64,000 nt of DNA from Cryoendolithus antarcticus (taxonomy: Eukaryota; Ascomycota; Dothideomycetes; Cladosporiales; Cladosporiaceae), in NCBI GenBank assembly GCA_002077065.1, contig NAJO01000005.1:62001-126000 (forward strand). The letters are read 5' to 3'. The notes beneath the pieces were generated by a model. That model was given only the letters and a program-made list of their open reading frames with translations. It searched no databases and was not told the DNA's origin. This document shows, in pieces, positions 55,279 through 64,000 of the stretch. How positions within the stretch are numbered: position 1 is the first letter of the stretch; the number at the start of each line of letters is the position of its first letter. The translations under genes were made by a program, and so were the position numbers.

Positions 55279-55697
55279 ACAGAGCTTGATCGTGGAAATG
55301 ATCATCGAGGAGAGGCAGCCATAGTACGAACGCGGCCAGTTAGCCATTATCGCTACATATGGCTTGGGAAAGCAGCTCGAAGATGATGATTGGACTAAAG
55401 TCAAGAGTGCGTCCCTCTTCACTTCGCCGACTGAGTCTGATATGTCGTCCACCTTGCACGCTCGCCAGCACGAATGTCAAGTTATACCTCATTTAAATCA
55501 CCATACTTTCCTCACACAGCAGCCAAGAGAAAGCCATTATCAGTCTGCCGTTGTCGGTGGAGGATTCTCGACCGGTCTACCGCACCTTCATCACGTGACT
55601 GTCCAAAAGCTAGCACTGCTTCAGCAAGAGTTCCACACGACTGACCTCTCCCACATTTGTTCGCTCACTCGACACACCAGACATTCCACAGAACACG
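55279..55697. other. Spacer between tandem F-box-like copies
   Basis: 419 bp between the intact copy and the dead copy; it would have been the promoter of the second copy. No other signal. Confidence 0.45.
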
Positions 55698-56578
55698 ATG
55701 TCTGCTCCACCAACTCTCCTCACTCTCCCGCCAGAGCTCCGTAACAAGATCACTTAGCTCGCGATCTATCACTCCCAAACAGACGGTATCATCTCTCCTC
55801 GGCCCTTCGCCTGGCTCAAGCAACGCTACGTGAGCCTGATCAAAGGTGTTCGCATCGACAGCGTCCCAGATACTTACTACCCATCATCTTTCATTGCCAG
55901 CCTGATCAAGCGCTAGATTCCAGAGCTAGATATCTGGCTACGCGACAACGACAACGACAGCGGGCATCGCTGCTTCATCCAGACTTGCCTATGCGAGCCT
56001 CCGCTGACGCGCGTCTGCCGCCAGCTTCGCGAGGAGGTACTGGCAGTCTTCTATGGAGCTCATCACTTCCACATCGAGCTTGACCAATTCCGCAACTCTG
56101 CCATCAATGCCAAGCGTACCTTCACTGACAGTATTGACGGCTGACTCCGTGGCATCGGCGATACGAATCTGCGCTATATGCGACGGTTCACGACGACAGC
56201 GCCTACGGAAGCCACCTCGCGCAGGGATGCGGGAACGTTACATGTTTCTTCACCAAGCGCGGCGAAGGAACTGAGGGAAAGGTCATGCTTTCGAAGGTGA
56301 GTCTTGGGTCCACGCCACTACCTGCTGAGCCAGCGAAGACGCGCTGGGAGTATGAGCCTGCATACTTCAGAGAGCCTTTCACGGTTGCGTTGCGGGAGAG
56401 CGGACTGCATGTAAGTGCGCTAGAGTGTTTGATCGCTTCTCTTGGTGCTGATCTCCAGTATTACAGTGCGCCGGAAGTTCGCGACCAGGGTGGTGAAGAG
56501 GCGAGCGAGTTCACGAAAATGCACAAGGTGAGAGTGGGCAAATCGAACGGGTCTTGCTCTCGCAATACTACAGTGTGA
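55698..56578 (+). pseudogene. Decayed tandem copy of the F-box-like gene
   Basis: Starting at ATG 55698 the frame reads MSAPPTLLTLPPELRNKIT and then a stop (55755), LAIYHSQTDGIISPRP..., a second stop (55914), IPELDIWL...CEPPLTRVCRQLREEVLAVFYGAHHFHIELDQF..., and a third stop at 56142 that replaces a Trp codon position. The alignment to the gene at 54316 then changes frame near 56180 and goes on as FFTKRGEG, YEPAYFREPFTVALRESGLHVSALECLIAS. Three stops plus one frameshift make it non-functional. No large insertion. The copy lies in the same orientation as its parent, so it arose by tandem duplication. Confidence 0.9.
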
Positions 56579-56856
56579 GCCATCTGCTAAAAATGTTGCC
56601 ACGGTAAGGTACGACAGCACAACGAGGACGGCTGAGATAGGCAGATGGTCACGATTTGCGGGTAGCATTGGGCGAACGAAGTGTGGGATCGTACAAGTGT
56701 ACGTAGATCGAAAGTTGTACATTAGTGCCCGTGTGCCTAGCTTATATGTGTTGGGTATCGAAAGCAAACAACGTACAGAAAGAGCAGATGACTCCACACC
56801 AATCTCAGCACCTCACATCAGACTTGCCATAGAAAATACGTGCCACCTCCGCATCC

Positions 56857-58050
56857 TCAAGCTTTCGCCACAATACCACCCAGGTACGTCTTGTTGATCT
56901 GGGCTGCCATATAATCCTTCCCCTTGAACATCGACACCGCGAACCCCGGCATGCTCCAGCCGTTGAAGGCACCTACACCCATCTTTGGGCCAACGGGCAC
57001 AAGCTGTGTCTCGCCATCATTACGCTTGTAGCTGCGCTCGGCCGGCACACTCCCCACGCCAGCGTTCTTGAGCACGTCGTGCGCGAAGTTCGCACCGAAG
57101 ACGGGAAGCGAAGCCTGCATGAGCAGCGCGCCGCCTTTATCAGCGTTTGCCACGTCGCCAACGGCGTAAACTAGCGGGCCTGCAGAGTCGACGCGGAGGG
57201 TGAGGGGATTCGCGTTCACCCAACCAGAGCCTTCTTTAAGGATTGACTTCGGCAGGAATTGAGTGTTTGGCTGGACGCCCACGGCGGGGATGTAGACATC
57301 TGCGGTCATGGTTTTGCCGTTGGAAAGCTGGACCTCGGTTTTGCCGTCGCTGGTTTCGGAGGTGCCGGTGACTTTTGTCTCGTACAGCACAGTGACGCCG
57401 ACTTTCTCGAGCAGCTTTTGGACTTGCTTTGAGCGTGACTCGTTGAGGACTGGCAGCAGTTTCTTGCCGCCTGCCACGAGCGTGATGCGTGCTTTGCCTT
57501 TGGAGTGTGCGCCGACTTCACCCGCGGTCTCGACGGCCACGGGTCCACCGCCACCAATGATGACTTCCTTGGCGTTGACAAGCTTGGAGTTCATCTCCTC
57601 GAGAGCCTTGATGGAGATGTGGTGGTCGCCATGAAGGGTTGTGATGGGAGTTGGCGACTTGACTCCAGTGGCAATGACGAGTGCGTAGTACGGCAGTGTC
57701 TCGGTTGCGCTGCTCTCGTGTGGTGTGAAGGTGACGGTTCTGCCCTCGAGATTGACGTCCGTCGCAGTGCCTTGGTGGAAGACAATGGAGTCCTTGAGCT
57801 GCGAGTACTGCTTGAAGGCATCGGCGATGGGCAGGAAATATTTGCTGTGCGGCATCTCCTTCACGGAGACGAGTTCGCGAGGAGCGCCAATGTGCCACCA
57901 GAAATGCGTCGATGGGTCGAGTAAGTGCAGGACGTACTTGGCGTCCTTTGCTTGTGCGAGCTTGGGCAACACATGGCGAGCGATATAGTGAGCAGCGCCA
58001 AGGCCCCCGAAGGAGGCGCCCAGGACGACAATGTTGCGTGTCTCAGACAT
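56857..58050 (-). CDS. AIF/FSP1-like FAD-dependent NAD(P)H oxidoreductase
   Basis: Single exon, 397 residues. The FAD-binding fold opens NIVVLGASFGGLGAAHY (residues ~6-22). YYALVIATGVKSPTP is the second FAD contact; VIIGGGGPVAVETAGE (~165-180) is the NAD(P)H-binding motif and LVYAVGDVAN the C-terminal FAD motif. Length and order match the AMID/FSP1 group of apoptosis-inducing-factor-like flavoproteins, which oxidise NAD(P)H and reduce quinones. No mitochondrial presequence. A hydrophobic segment near the C-terminus (FNGWSMPGFAVSMFKGKDYM) could aid membrane contact, as in FSP1. Confidence 0.92.
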   Translation of the reverse strand: MSETRNIVVLGASFGGLGAAHYIARHVLPKLAQAKDAKYVLHLLDPSTHFWWHIGAPRELVSVKEMPHSKYFLPIADAFKQYSQLKDSIVFHQGTATDVNLEGRTVTFTPHESSATETLPYYALVIATGVKSPTPITTLHGDHHISIKALEEMNSKLVNAKEVIIGGGGPVAVETAGEVGAHSKGKARITLVAGGKKLLPVLNESRSKQVQKLLEKVGVTVLYETKVTGTSETSDGKTEVQLSNGKTMTADVYIPAVGVQPNTQFLPKSILKEGSGWVNANPLTLRVDSAGPLVYAVGDVANADKGGALLMQASLPVFGANFAHDVLKNAGVGSVPAERSYKRNDGETQLVPVGPKMGVGAFNGWSMPGFAVSMFKGKDYMAAQINKTYLGGIVAKA

Positions 58051-59952
58051 TGTGTAGCTGTACTTGGACGTCGTGGTTTAGTGCGATATGATCTTCTAGA
58101 TATCCTCGCTCCGCAATCCGATTGGTGGCGAAGATGCAGATTAGTACGAGAAGGCAGTGAATGCAGATGCAAAGTTGCGAAGAGCAAGAGAATATGTAGT
58201 AAGAGAAAAGGGCGGAACGATCAAAAGAGTGACGTTTCTAATAATTAGTATTGATTACCCGGTCTGGTTTGACAACCAAGTGTAGTCAGGAGAGCGTTTC
58301 GAGATATTCCATGTTGTCGTTGAAGGACAGGACAGCCAATCGGAATCTCTTTGCAGATCCGAGCCGGAAGCTTTGACTCGATATCGTGCATTGATGAGGC
58401 AGCACAGACATCGACTCTCATGCCGAAAGGGCGAGATTGCTGTCCATCTTTGTCAGCCGTACCATGCTTCGGCCAGTGGTTTGGCCGCGATCTGTCGAAG
58501 ATCGTGCGCGCTGTTGTCAAGAGCCGTCGATGTTTGTCTGCATACGATCTTGCGCTATAGCGACGATCAAGAATAACGTGGAAGACGCCAAACGCGAATC
58601 GTTCTCGTCAGTGTGTGTGGCTCGGCCGATGCTCCTTTGCCATCGGCCGTCACCGTTCTCCCGAAGCCTGCAACCTAGCCCAGTCCCCTAGACTTCCAGC
58701 ATAGTCTGTATGGGCGAGGACATGAACCCAGCTCGAGCAAACATCGAGTCTGATGACAGGCAAGCCACAGTCTTCGGCTCCCAGAGAGAACAATTGCATG
58801 TGCGTCTGCCATAAGTGCTAACATACCAATATAGACCGCGGAACATTTGCGCGTCATCGAGAGACATCACTTGTAATTCCCCACATGGTCTTGCTTTCCC
58901 ACCCCACTGGTCTTGCTTTCCCAGACCACAATGTTCATGCGGTAAGTGTAGGTAGCTGTACCTACTGATAGGAGCGTTATGCCGGTAGCATCACACAAGC
59001 TGCTGCCCTCGACTGCCCGATACGCACAGTCTGTTCGAGTCCATTCGGAGAACGACGAGAGCACATAATACGGGTGATGAAGCTCATTGCGGTATGCTGC
59101 TACTCTTCAAAGTCTGCTGTCTGTTGCCCCTACGGCGTACGATCTTCGCCAGGATTCAAGTCCCTCAAATTAGACCAAACATAGTCATCCCGCCCTGGTC
59201 AGAAGCCGCACGGAAACATACCGCAGTCTTGGCTCTGCTTCGAATACGAAGTATATGCTTGAGAGATCTATGCTTGCGCGCTGACAAGCCTCGATGCTTG
59301 TTGTAATGCGCCCTAAGCCCTACGAAGGTGGCAGGCTACCATTGTGACACTGTGGGCACACTCCGTCGCACACAGCACTAGCCGGGTCAGGTGCCCGTTA
59401 CAATCGACTCCAGCTTGCCTGGCCAGACGCACTACCGTACATGGATCTACAGAAGATCCCACGAAAGCTCTACTGCTGGCTACTCGCTGGAACCGAGTGT
59501 GGAATGTGCTGCAATACCGCTACGACGAGCGACCATTGGGCCGTCCAGAACCTTTGCCCTTGTGCGGAAAGATCGTCAGTGCCATCGATCGTAAGTCACC
59601 TTCGAGGAACAATCAACCAGTGTCGCCCATTCGCACCTCTGCTAGTACACGATCTCGTCGGGGCCTGCACACGGTGTCCAAGCTCAACTTCGTGCATATC
59701 ATATATATAGCGTGAGGCTGAGGCTGACTTATAGGCAGTCCAAAATACCGTAGCATGCTTAGCGATATCGTACAAAGTCTTGGCCGGTCATGTACCCAAC
59801 ACATCGCCAGGACTACATATAGTCCCCAAGCCGCCGAAGATATCATCAGGGTCATCCGGAAAAGCAAACTGTGAGCAACACGTCTCCATTAGTCTTTCAA
59901 ACCCACACCGCAGCTCGTTGTCTCCTTTGTGTATTCTCCTCTACAGCCCATC
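58051..59952. other. Gene-poor stretch
   Basis: 1.9 kb between the flavoprotein start and the orphan gene at 59953. I find no credible exon chain. It contains a 16-bp direct repeat (58886-58923) and a TATATATA run near 59700. Promoters of both flanking genes must lie here. Confidence 0.45.
58886..58923. repeat. 16-bp direct repeat, two copies
   Basis: tggtcttgctttccca occurs at 58886-58901 and 58908-58923, separated by 6 bp. Role unknown. Confidence 0.85.
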
Positions 59953-60834
59953 ATGTCCGACATATTTGCGACCTTAGCGCCCCTCCCGACACTAGGCTTG
60001 CCCATTCTCACTGCCAGTCACACCACGCTAGCACCCCTCCCCACGGCGACAATTGTAATCAAAGTCGGCGCCAGTACGGTGAGATCGCCATCGAAGAGTT
60101 GCAACCCACCAGACGTTCAGCTCACCAGTATCCCCAGTTCGACGCCGGCGATGCCGATTTCTTCGGATTCAAGCCGCTCTGGCACCAAGTCTGCGATGGC
60201 ATTGGGTGAGCTCGCCACCACCCGCGCCCAATCAATCCACTAAGCCGTCCTTTCCCACTAACCTCGCTCCCTCTCTCTAGCTGCGACTCCGGCACCAACG
60301 TCGAGTTCACCGGCAACATCAACAGCGTCGGCAACCAAGCCACGACCACCGGATCCTTCAAAATGGCCGGCTTCATCAACGAGGACGAAGCGCTGACGAC
60401 GAATCTGCTGAATGCCATGGAAGACGCGCTGCTGAAAACGCAGAAATGCAAGACAACCAAGGGCAAGAAATGCGCCTTTGGCAAGAAGAAGGGGAAGCGG
60501 GATTCGGGCCCGGAGTTGCATGACTGCATCGACGAGACGCTGTGAGTGGTTCCGCAACACCCATTTCCTCGTCGTAGATGGCTCGCTGACACAGCTTGAC
60601 CGCAGTAACGAATGCACCTACGCGAACTTCATCCAAGCCACCGTTTTCGCGCCCGGCACAGGCGCCGACCAGGGGCACTTGGAAATGTCCGCCACGGGCG
60701 GCGAAAACGGGGCCTTTGACTGCGATACCGTGTTTGGGATTCTGGACGGTGCAGCGTCGGCCTTTGATGTTGGGCCGATTAGTGGGGCGGGGATTACTAT
60801 CGGGCAGGTTGTTTGTAATTCGATCTTTAGTTAG
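59953..60834 (+). CDS. Cysteine-containing hypothetical protein, four exons
   Basis: Model: join(59953..60078, 60138..60205, 60281..60541, 60606..60834), 227 residues. Introns 2 and 3 (75 and 64 nt) are well supported. Intron 1 (59 nt, or 50 nt with the other acceptor) and hence the N-terminus are less sure. The mature-looking part has eight Cys: VCDGIGCDSG, KCKTTKGKKCAFG, HDCID, NECTY, FDCDT and VVCNS. The middle is helical with a Lys-rich loop (KCAFGKKKGKR); the end is Gly/Ala-rich (GGENGAFDCDTVFGILDGAASAFDVG). The paired cysteines look like a secreted disulfide protein, yet the predicted N-terminus (MSDIFATLAPLPTLGLPILTA) is a poor signal peptide. I do not recognise the family. Confidence 0.55.
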
Positions 60835-61141
60835 TAGTGGGCTCGGTGAAGTGAAGGTTTGGTGGAGGGAAGGTGGGGAGACTGAGAGCGTGGGAAAGAC
60901 TGATGGATTGGGGGATCGGGAGGCGTGTCCTGGGGACGGGCGGGGGATTTCAACAAGCACTGGAGTTTGGGCGCGAGGATCTGTACAGGCTGAGATAGAC
61001 GGGGATTTGGTATCGATTGTTGCCGATTGATTTGCATCTAAAGTTCGAGGCTGCTGCTATCAGTCTCTGGCTTGTTGACGGTGATCGAGATGATTTGTGA
61101 GAACCCAGGTCGACTTCGTGCTGCATTTGTCGTCATGTATA
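60835..61141. other. Convergent intergenic region
   Basis: 307 bp between stop codons of the cysteine-containing orphan and NAR1. Expected 3' ends only. Confidence 0.5.
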
Positions 61142-63016
61142 TTACCACCCTCCGCCGACTTGCACGGCCAATCCTGCGACTCGCTCCATATCGCCCACAG
61201 GCTTTGTTTTGCCGACATCGCTCTCGACCGCGCGGAAAGTCGTGAAGACCAGCTTCTCGATCTCGACGCCCGTGACGTCCGCCCAGTGGTCGAAGAACGC
61301 CTTCACTCGCCCTCGGTCGATGCCGTCTATGACATCTCCCGTATCCTCGCCATTCACATGACTATCGTTAGCATGTTCGTTTGCATGGCTGTTGCTCAAC
61401 ATGACGTTCATCATATCATGGTCGCCATCCTCATCAACTCCATCACCGTCGTCGCCAAGATCATCCTCGCTCTCAGCACTCCAGTACGCCTCATCGACCC
61501 TAGCCAACCACTCCTTCTGCGCGGGCACCACCTCCTGGTCCCCTCCATTACTCATTCCTGTACCGCCCTGCCGTAGCGTCATCACATCGCCCACCTTGAT
61601 CTGCCCGCCTCCGTTCGTGCAACCACCAGGACAGGCCATGACCTCCACATACGCGTACTCTGTTTCGCCTCCGCCTGCTGGCTTCCTCAACCCTCCACCA
61701 CCCGGACGTCGAGTGGCGCCTGGCATCCGACTAGCTTTCGCTGGTTTCAGCCGCCGGACGAGGTTCTGGATATTGCGGAAGCCGTAGTAGCGTGCTGCGC
61801 GGAACACTTCGACGCCTTCGGCTGAGAGGACGGAGTAGTCTGATACGTCTGCGTTGCGGCCGCGGTGGACTTTGATGGTGGAGGAGGCGTGGCGAGATTG
61901 CTGCGTGAGGAGGATGTGGTGGAGGTAGCCGTCACTTGTGCCGATCGCGCTGGGCTCGAATGAAGCGGTGGAGCGTTTCGGTTTGCGAGTTGGCGGGAAG
62001 AGAAGTCGATTGATCGCTGGGTCTGGGAAGGGAGGGCGGAAGATCGTGCTGAGGGTCGTTCGGGGGAGGCAGGGGAAGGAGATGTTCCGACTCTCGGCTA
62101 GCATGAGGAGTTCGCGGGCTGTGATCACGCAGTCTACGTCTCGCACTCGATCTGCTTCCTCCCCAGCCCAGGCATGAGACGTCAGTTCAATGCGCGAGGC
62201 TTCCAATTTCTTGTCGAAGCAAGGCATGACGGCCATGTGCCATATCTTCTCTGGTGAAATGCCATACTTGCGCGCTAAGACCGACTTGACCAGTGTGCCA
62301 GTCATGGCCTGAGGTGACTTGAGCTTGCTCATGTGCGGCAGGACATGAGGATGCGTCTTCTCGGCGTAGCAGACCCAGCCAGGGCAGGCGGATGTCAACA
62401 CCGGTCTCTTCAGGCCAGCGTTGCGGTCGTCAAGCACTTGCTGCGCTTCGTCCGCTGCAGCAACCAGACATGCTTCCCGCATTACATTCGTGTCCAGCAC
62501 CCAAGTGAAGCCAGAGCCATGCGCTCCACCAGCTCGAAGTCCATACGGTCCGCTGAGCAGCTGATCGATCATGTGACCCGCCTCCCGCTCAGAGACGCCA
62601 TACGTAGCGGCTAGACTTGCTCTCGTCTGAGGCGATATACTCGCAATGAAGATCTTCTCCTCGATCCCATCGCCTTGCCCGTTTACCATCCCATTGCCCT
62701 CACTCTCAGCACCACCAAGCCATTCCGGTCTCAATTCTCTGCACCGTCCCACAGTCTCCAGAACCTCACTATGACTCTGCAGACTGACCAGCACTGCTTC
62801 CGCGCTAGTCACACACCCGGAGCAAGCCAAACAGTCCGTCAAGCTTATCTGCGCCGGCGGAGGATTCTCCGCATGCACAGTCTCCTCGGTCGTGACTTCA
62901 TAAGGATTTGAAGAGGGTGTAGGTTTCTGTAATGGGAGGGTCTCGACGGGTTTGATGCAGGCGACGCCGGGGGAGATGAAGTCGTTTAGGTCGTCAGCGG
63001 ACAGGATGGCGGACAT
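61142..63016 (-). CDS. NAR1: Nar1, cytosolic Fe-S cluster assembly factor
   Basis: Single exon, 624 residues. The N-terminal cluster ligands are Cys20 (GVACIKP) and Cys62/65/68 (DCLACSGC). The hydrogenase-like core carries the other cluster ligands: TSACPGWVCYAEKTHP, MPCFDKKLEASR and MACPGGCTNGGGQI. SPQTRASLAATYG and GGAHGSGF fit the family. Nar1 bridges early and late steps of the CIA pathway that loads Fe-S clusters onto cytosolic and nuclear proteins such as DNA polymerases and helicases. An acidic insertion of about 60 residues (~515-575) near the C-terminus is longer than in yeast. The extreme C-terminus ends in Trp (GGGW), matching the usual Nar1 terminal tryptophan that docks on the CIA targeting complex. 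Confidence 0.96.
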   Translation of the reverse strand: MSAILSADDLNDFISPGVACIKPVETLPLQKPTPSSNPYEVTTEETVHAENPPPAQISLTDCLACSGCVTSAEAVLVSLQSHSEVLETVGRCRELRPEWLGGAESEGNGMVNGQGDGIEEKIFIASISPQTRASLAATYGVSEREAGHMIDQLLSGPYGLRAGGAHGSGFTWVLDTNVMREACLVAAADEAQQVLDDRNAGLKRPVLTSACPGWVCYAEKTHPHVLPHMSKLKSPQAMTGTLVKSVLARKYGISPEKIWHMAVMPCFDKKLEASRIELTSHAWAGEEADRVRDVDCVITARELLMLAESRNISFPCLPRTTLSTIFRPPFPDPAINRLLFPPTRKPKRSTASFEPSAIGTSDGYLHHILLTQQSRHASSTIKVHRGRNADVSDYSVLSAEGVEVFRAARYYGFRNIQNLVRRLKPAKASRMPGATRRPGGGGLRKPAGGGETEYAYVEVMACPGGCTNGGGQIKVGDVMTLRQGGTGMSNGGDQEVVPAQKEWLARVDEAYWSAESEDDLGDDGDGVDEDGDHDMMNVMLSNSHANEHANDSHVNGEDTGDVIDGIDRGRVKAFFDHWADVTGVEIEKLVFTTFRAVESDVGKTKPVGDMERVAGLAVQVGGGW

Positions 63017-63274
63017 AATTGTCGCCGGTACTGATTGAGACCTCTACTGGGACACATGGGGGAATGCGAGAGATACAGAGTTGTTCGCACGGTTGGTAAC
63101 TTTTCCCACGCCACTCATGCGAGATCGGCCGTGAAGTGAATGTGCTGAGTCATCCTTCAAGATCAAGGAAGATCTCGACTCCACGATCACAAGATTCACA
63201 ACACTCTCATTCCCACCAATCAACTTCACCATCATACCCCTCCGACCAATCTGCACCTCTCATCCACCACAGAA
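63017..63274. promoter_or_regulatory. Shared divergent promoter, NAR1 / RPB12
   Basis: 258 bp between two start codons. The 80 bp before the RPB12 ATG are CT/CA-rich, poor in G on the plus strand. No specific factor site recognised. Confidence 0.55.
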
Positions 63275-63669
63275 ATGGCTTCCCGCGACGAATACGTCCC
63301 CCCCACGTCGTCCTCTTCCCAAAATTTCTCCGGCACCACAGGCACCGCCAACACCGGTTTCGCGTCCTCTTCCGCAAACCCTTCCACCACAATCGAGGAC
63401 TCCAGCGCCAAACCCGTGAACTACCTATGCGGTGATTGCGATAACAAGGTTGCGCTGAAGAGGGGAGATCCGATTCGGTGTAAGGAGTGTGGTTATAGGG
63501 TTCTGTATAAGGAGAGGACTAGTAGGTGAGTGAATTGAGATTAGAGAGGGTGGAGTGGCGAGGGAGGGAGGGAAGGGAGGGGAAGGGAAGGGGGTAAGGG
63601 AGGGCAGGGGAGTAGGTTGGAGGGACGTGCTGACAGGATGACAGAATTGTGCAGTTCGAGGCGAGATGA
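63275..63669 (+). CDS. RPB12: RNA polymerase I/II/III shared subunit Rpb12 (RPABC4)
   Basis: Model: join(63275..63525, 63645..63669), 91 residues. Residues 50-83 are the Rpb12 zinc ribbon: YLCGDC, NKVALKRGDPIRCKECGYRVLYKERT, with Cys at 52, 55, 69 and 72. Without splicing the frame stops at once after SR; the 119-nt intron (GTGAGT...GCTGACAGGATGACAG) restores the family ending IVQFEAR. The last exon is only 25 nt. The ~45-residue Ser/Thr-rich N-terminal arm is typical of filamentous fungi. Rpb12 is needed by all three nuclear RNA polymerases, at the Rpb3/Rpb2 interface. The intron is very G-rich (see 63562-63623). Confidence 0.95.
63562..63623 (+). other. G-rich tract, predicted G-quadruplex, inside RPB12 intron
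   Basis: About ten runs of three or more G separated by 1-4 bases on the coding strand. The pattern fits the G3+N1-7 rule several times over, so both the DNA and the intron RNA could form quadruplexes. Confidence 0.75.
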
Positions 63670-64000
63670 GAACGACGCATAGCGAACGATCGCGTCCGAT
63701 TTGTACGAGCGTTAGGCAGCGGCGTCAACTACCGGCATTACGGAATGAAGCGGAATCGAGAATGAAACCCGATATCTGCAGCAATCGAGCGAGAAAGCGA
63801 GGCGCGCAAAGCGTGATGTGGATCGGCCTCAAATGATTGAGAGAAAGGCTGTTGACAGGGACTGCGAAGCGAGCAGCAATGAGCTCAGAGTTTTACGCGA
63901 GCAAGTCGAGAGGAACCGAATATCCGCATGGTGAGAGCTAGGAGGGGGAGGCGTCTGTCGACATTGTCTTTCATTGGGCGGAAGCTGCGCGAAGCGCTAT
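63670..64000. other. Window end without a recognised gene
   Basis: 331 bp after RPB12. No open frame with protein-like content and no RNA gene recognised. Confidence 0.4.

Overview
This window is nuclear DNA of a filamentous ascomycete (Pezizomycotina). The evidence is the dense gene layout on both strands, short GT-AG introns (mostly 47-75 nt, with CTGAC/CTAAC-type branch sites 8-25 nt before the acceptor), and fungal-type genes: RXT2, LEO1, MOB2, VSB1-like SulP transporter, a MEU6-like PH protein, BTB and F-box-like families and a microsomal P450. A Dothideomycete is my best guess, but that is inference. I saw no tRNA, rRNA, CRISPR or transposon. Many genes are spliced, so the gene models below were assembled by hand from splice signals and checked for frame.

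Layout. 1-5564 (-): 5' part of a very large orphan coiled-coil protein that runs off the left edge. 5.6-8.1 kb: gene-poor. 8.1-11.1 kb: an orphan protein facing a cytochrome P450. 12.1-17.8 kb: chromatin, transcription and signalling genes RXT2 (Rpd3L deacetylase), MOB2 (NDR-kinase partner) and LEO1 (Paf1 complex). 18-21 kb (-): a BTB-domain protein and a nucleoside hydrolase. 21.6-22.9 kb: the tiny five-exon gene CMC4, divergent from SUMO (SMT3). 23.4-25.5 kb (-): a fused succinyl-CoA ligase alpha/beta-like mitochondrial protein. 26-28 kb: a conserved orphan and an F-box-like protein. 30-35 kb: BRC1/RTT107, GIR2 and ACL4. 37.6-39.1 kb: an HMG-box regulator. 39.7-43 kb: two mitochondrial amino-acid catabolic enzymes, BCKDH E2 and P5C dehydrogenase; the second carries an internal deletion. 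43.7-47 kb: VSB1-like transporter. 48.5-50.8 kb: MEU6-like PH protein. 51.7-54.1 kb: an N-myristoylated UBTD-type ubiquitin-like protein and a LYR-motif protein. 54.3-56.6 kb: an F-box-like gene and its dead tandem copy. 56.9-58.1 kb (-): AIF/FSP1-like oxidoreductase. 60-60.8 kb: a cysteine-containing orphan. 61.1-63.7 kb: NAR1 divergent from RPB12.

How they fit together. Most of the window is housekeeping. Several pairs share short divergent promoters: MOB2/LEO1, CMC4/SMT3, GIR2/ACL4 and NAR1/RPB12. No biosynthetic gene cluster is evident. The most unusual points are two genes whose first coding exon is only the ATG (CMC4 and the UBTD gene), the succinyl-CoA ligase fusion with a degraded nucleotide-binding half, the deletion in P5C dehydrogenase, and a 42-nt in-frame segment of the first gene that has all the signals of an intron.
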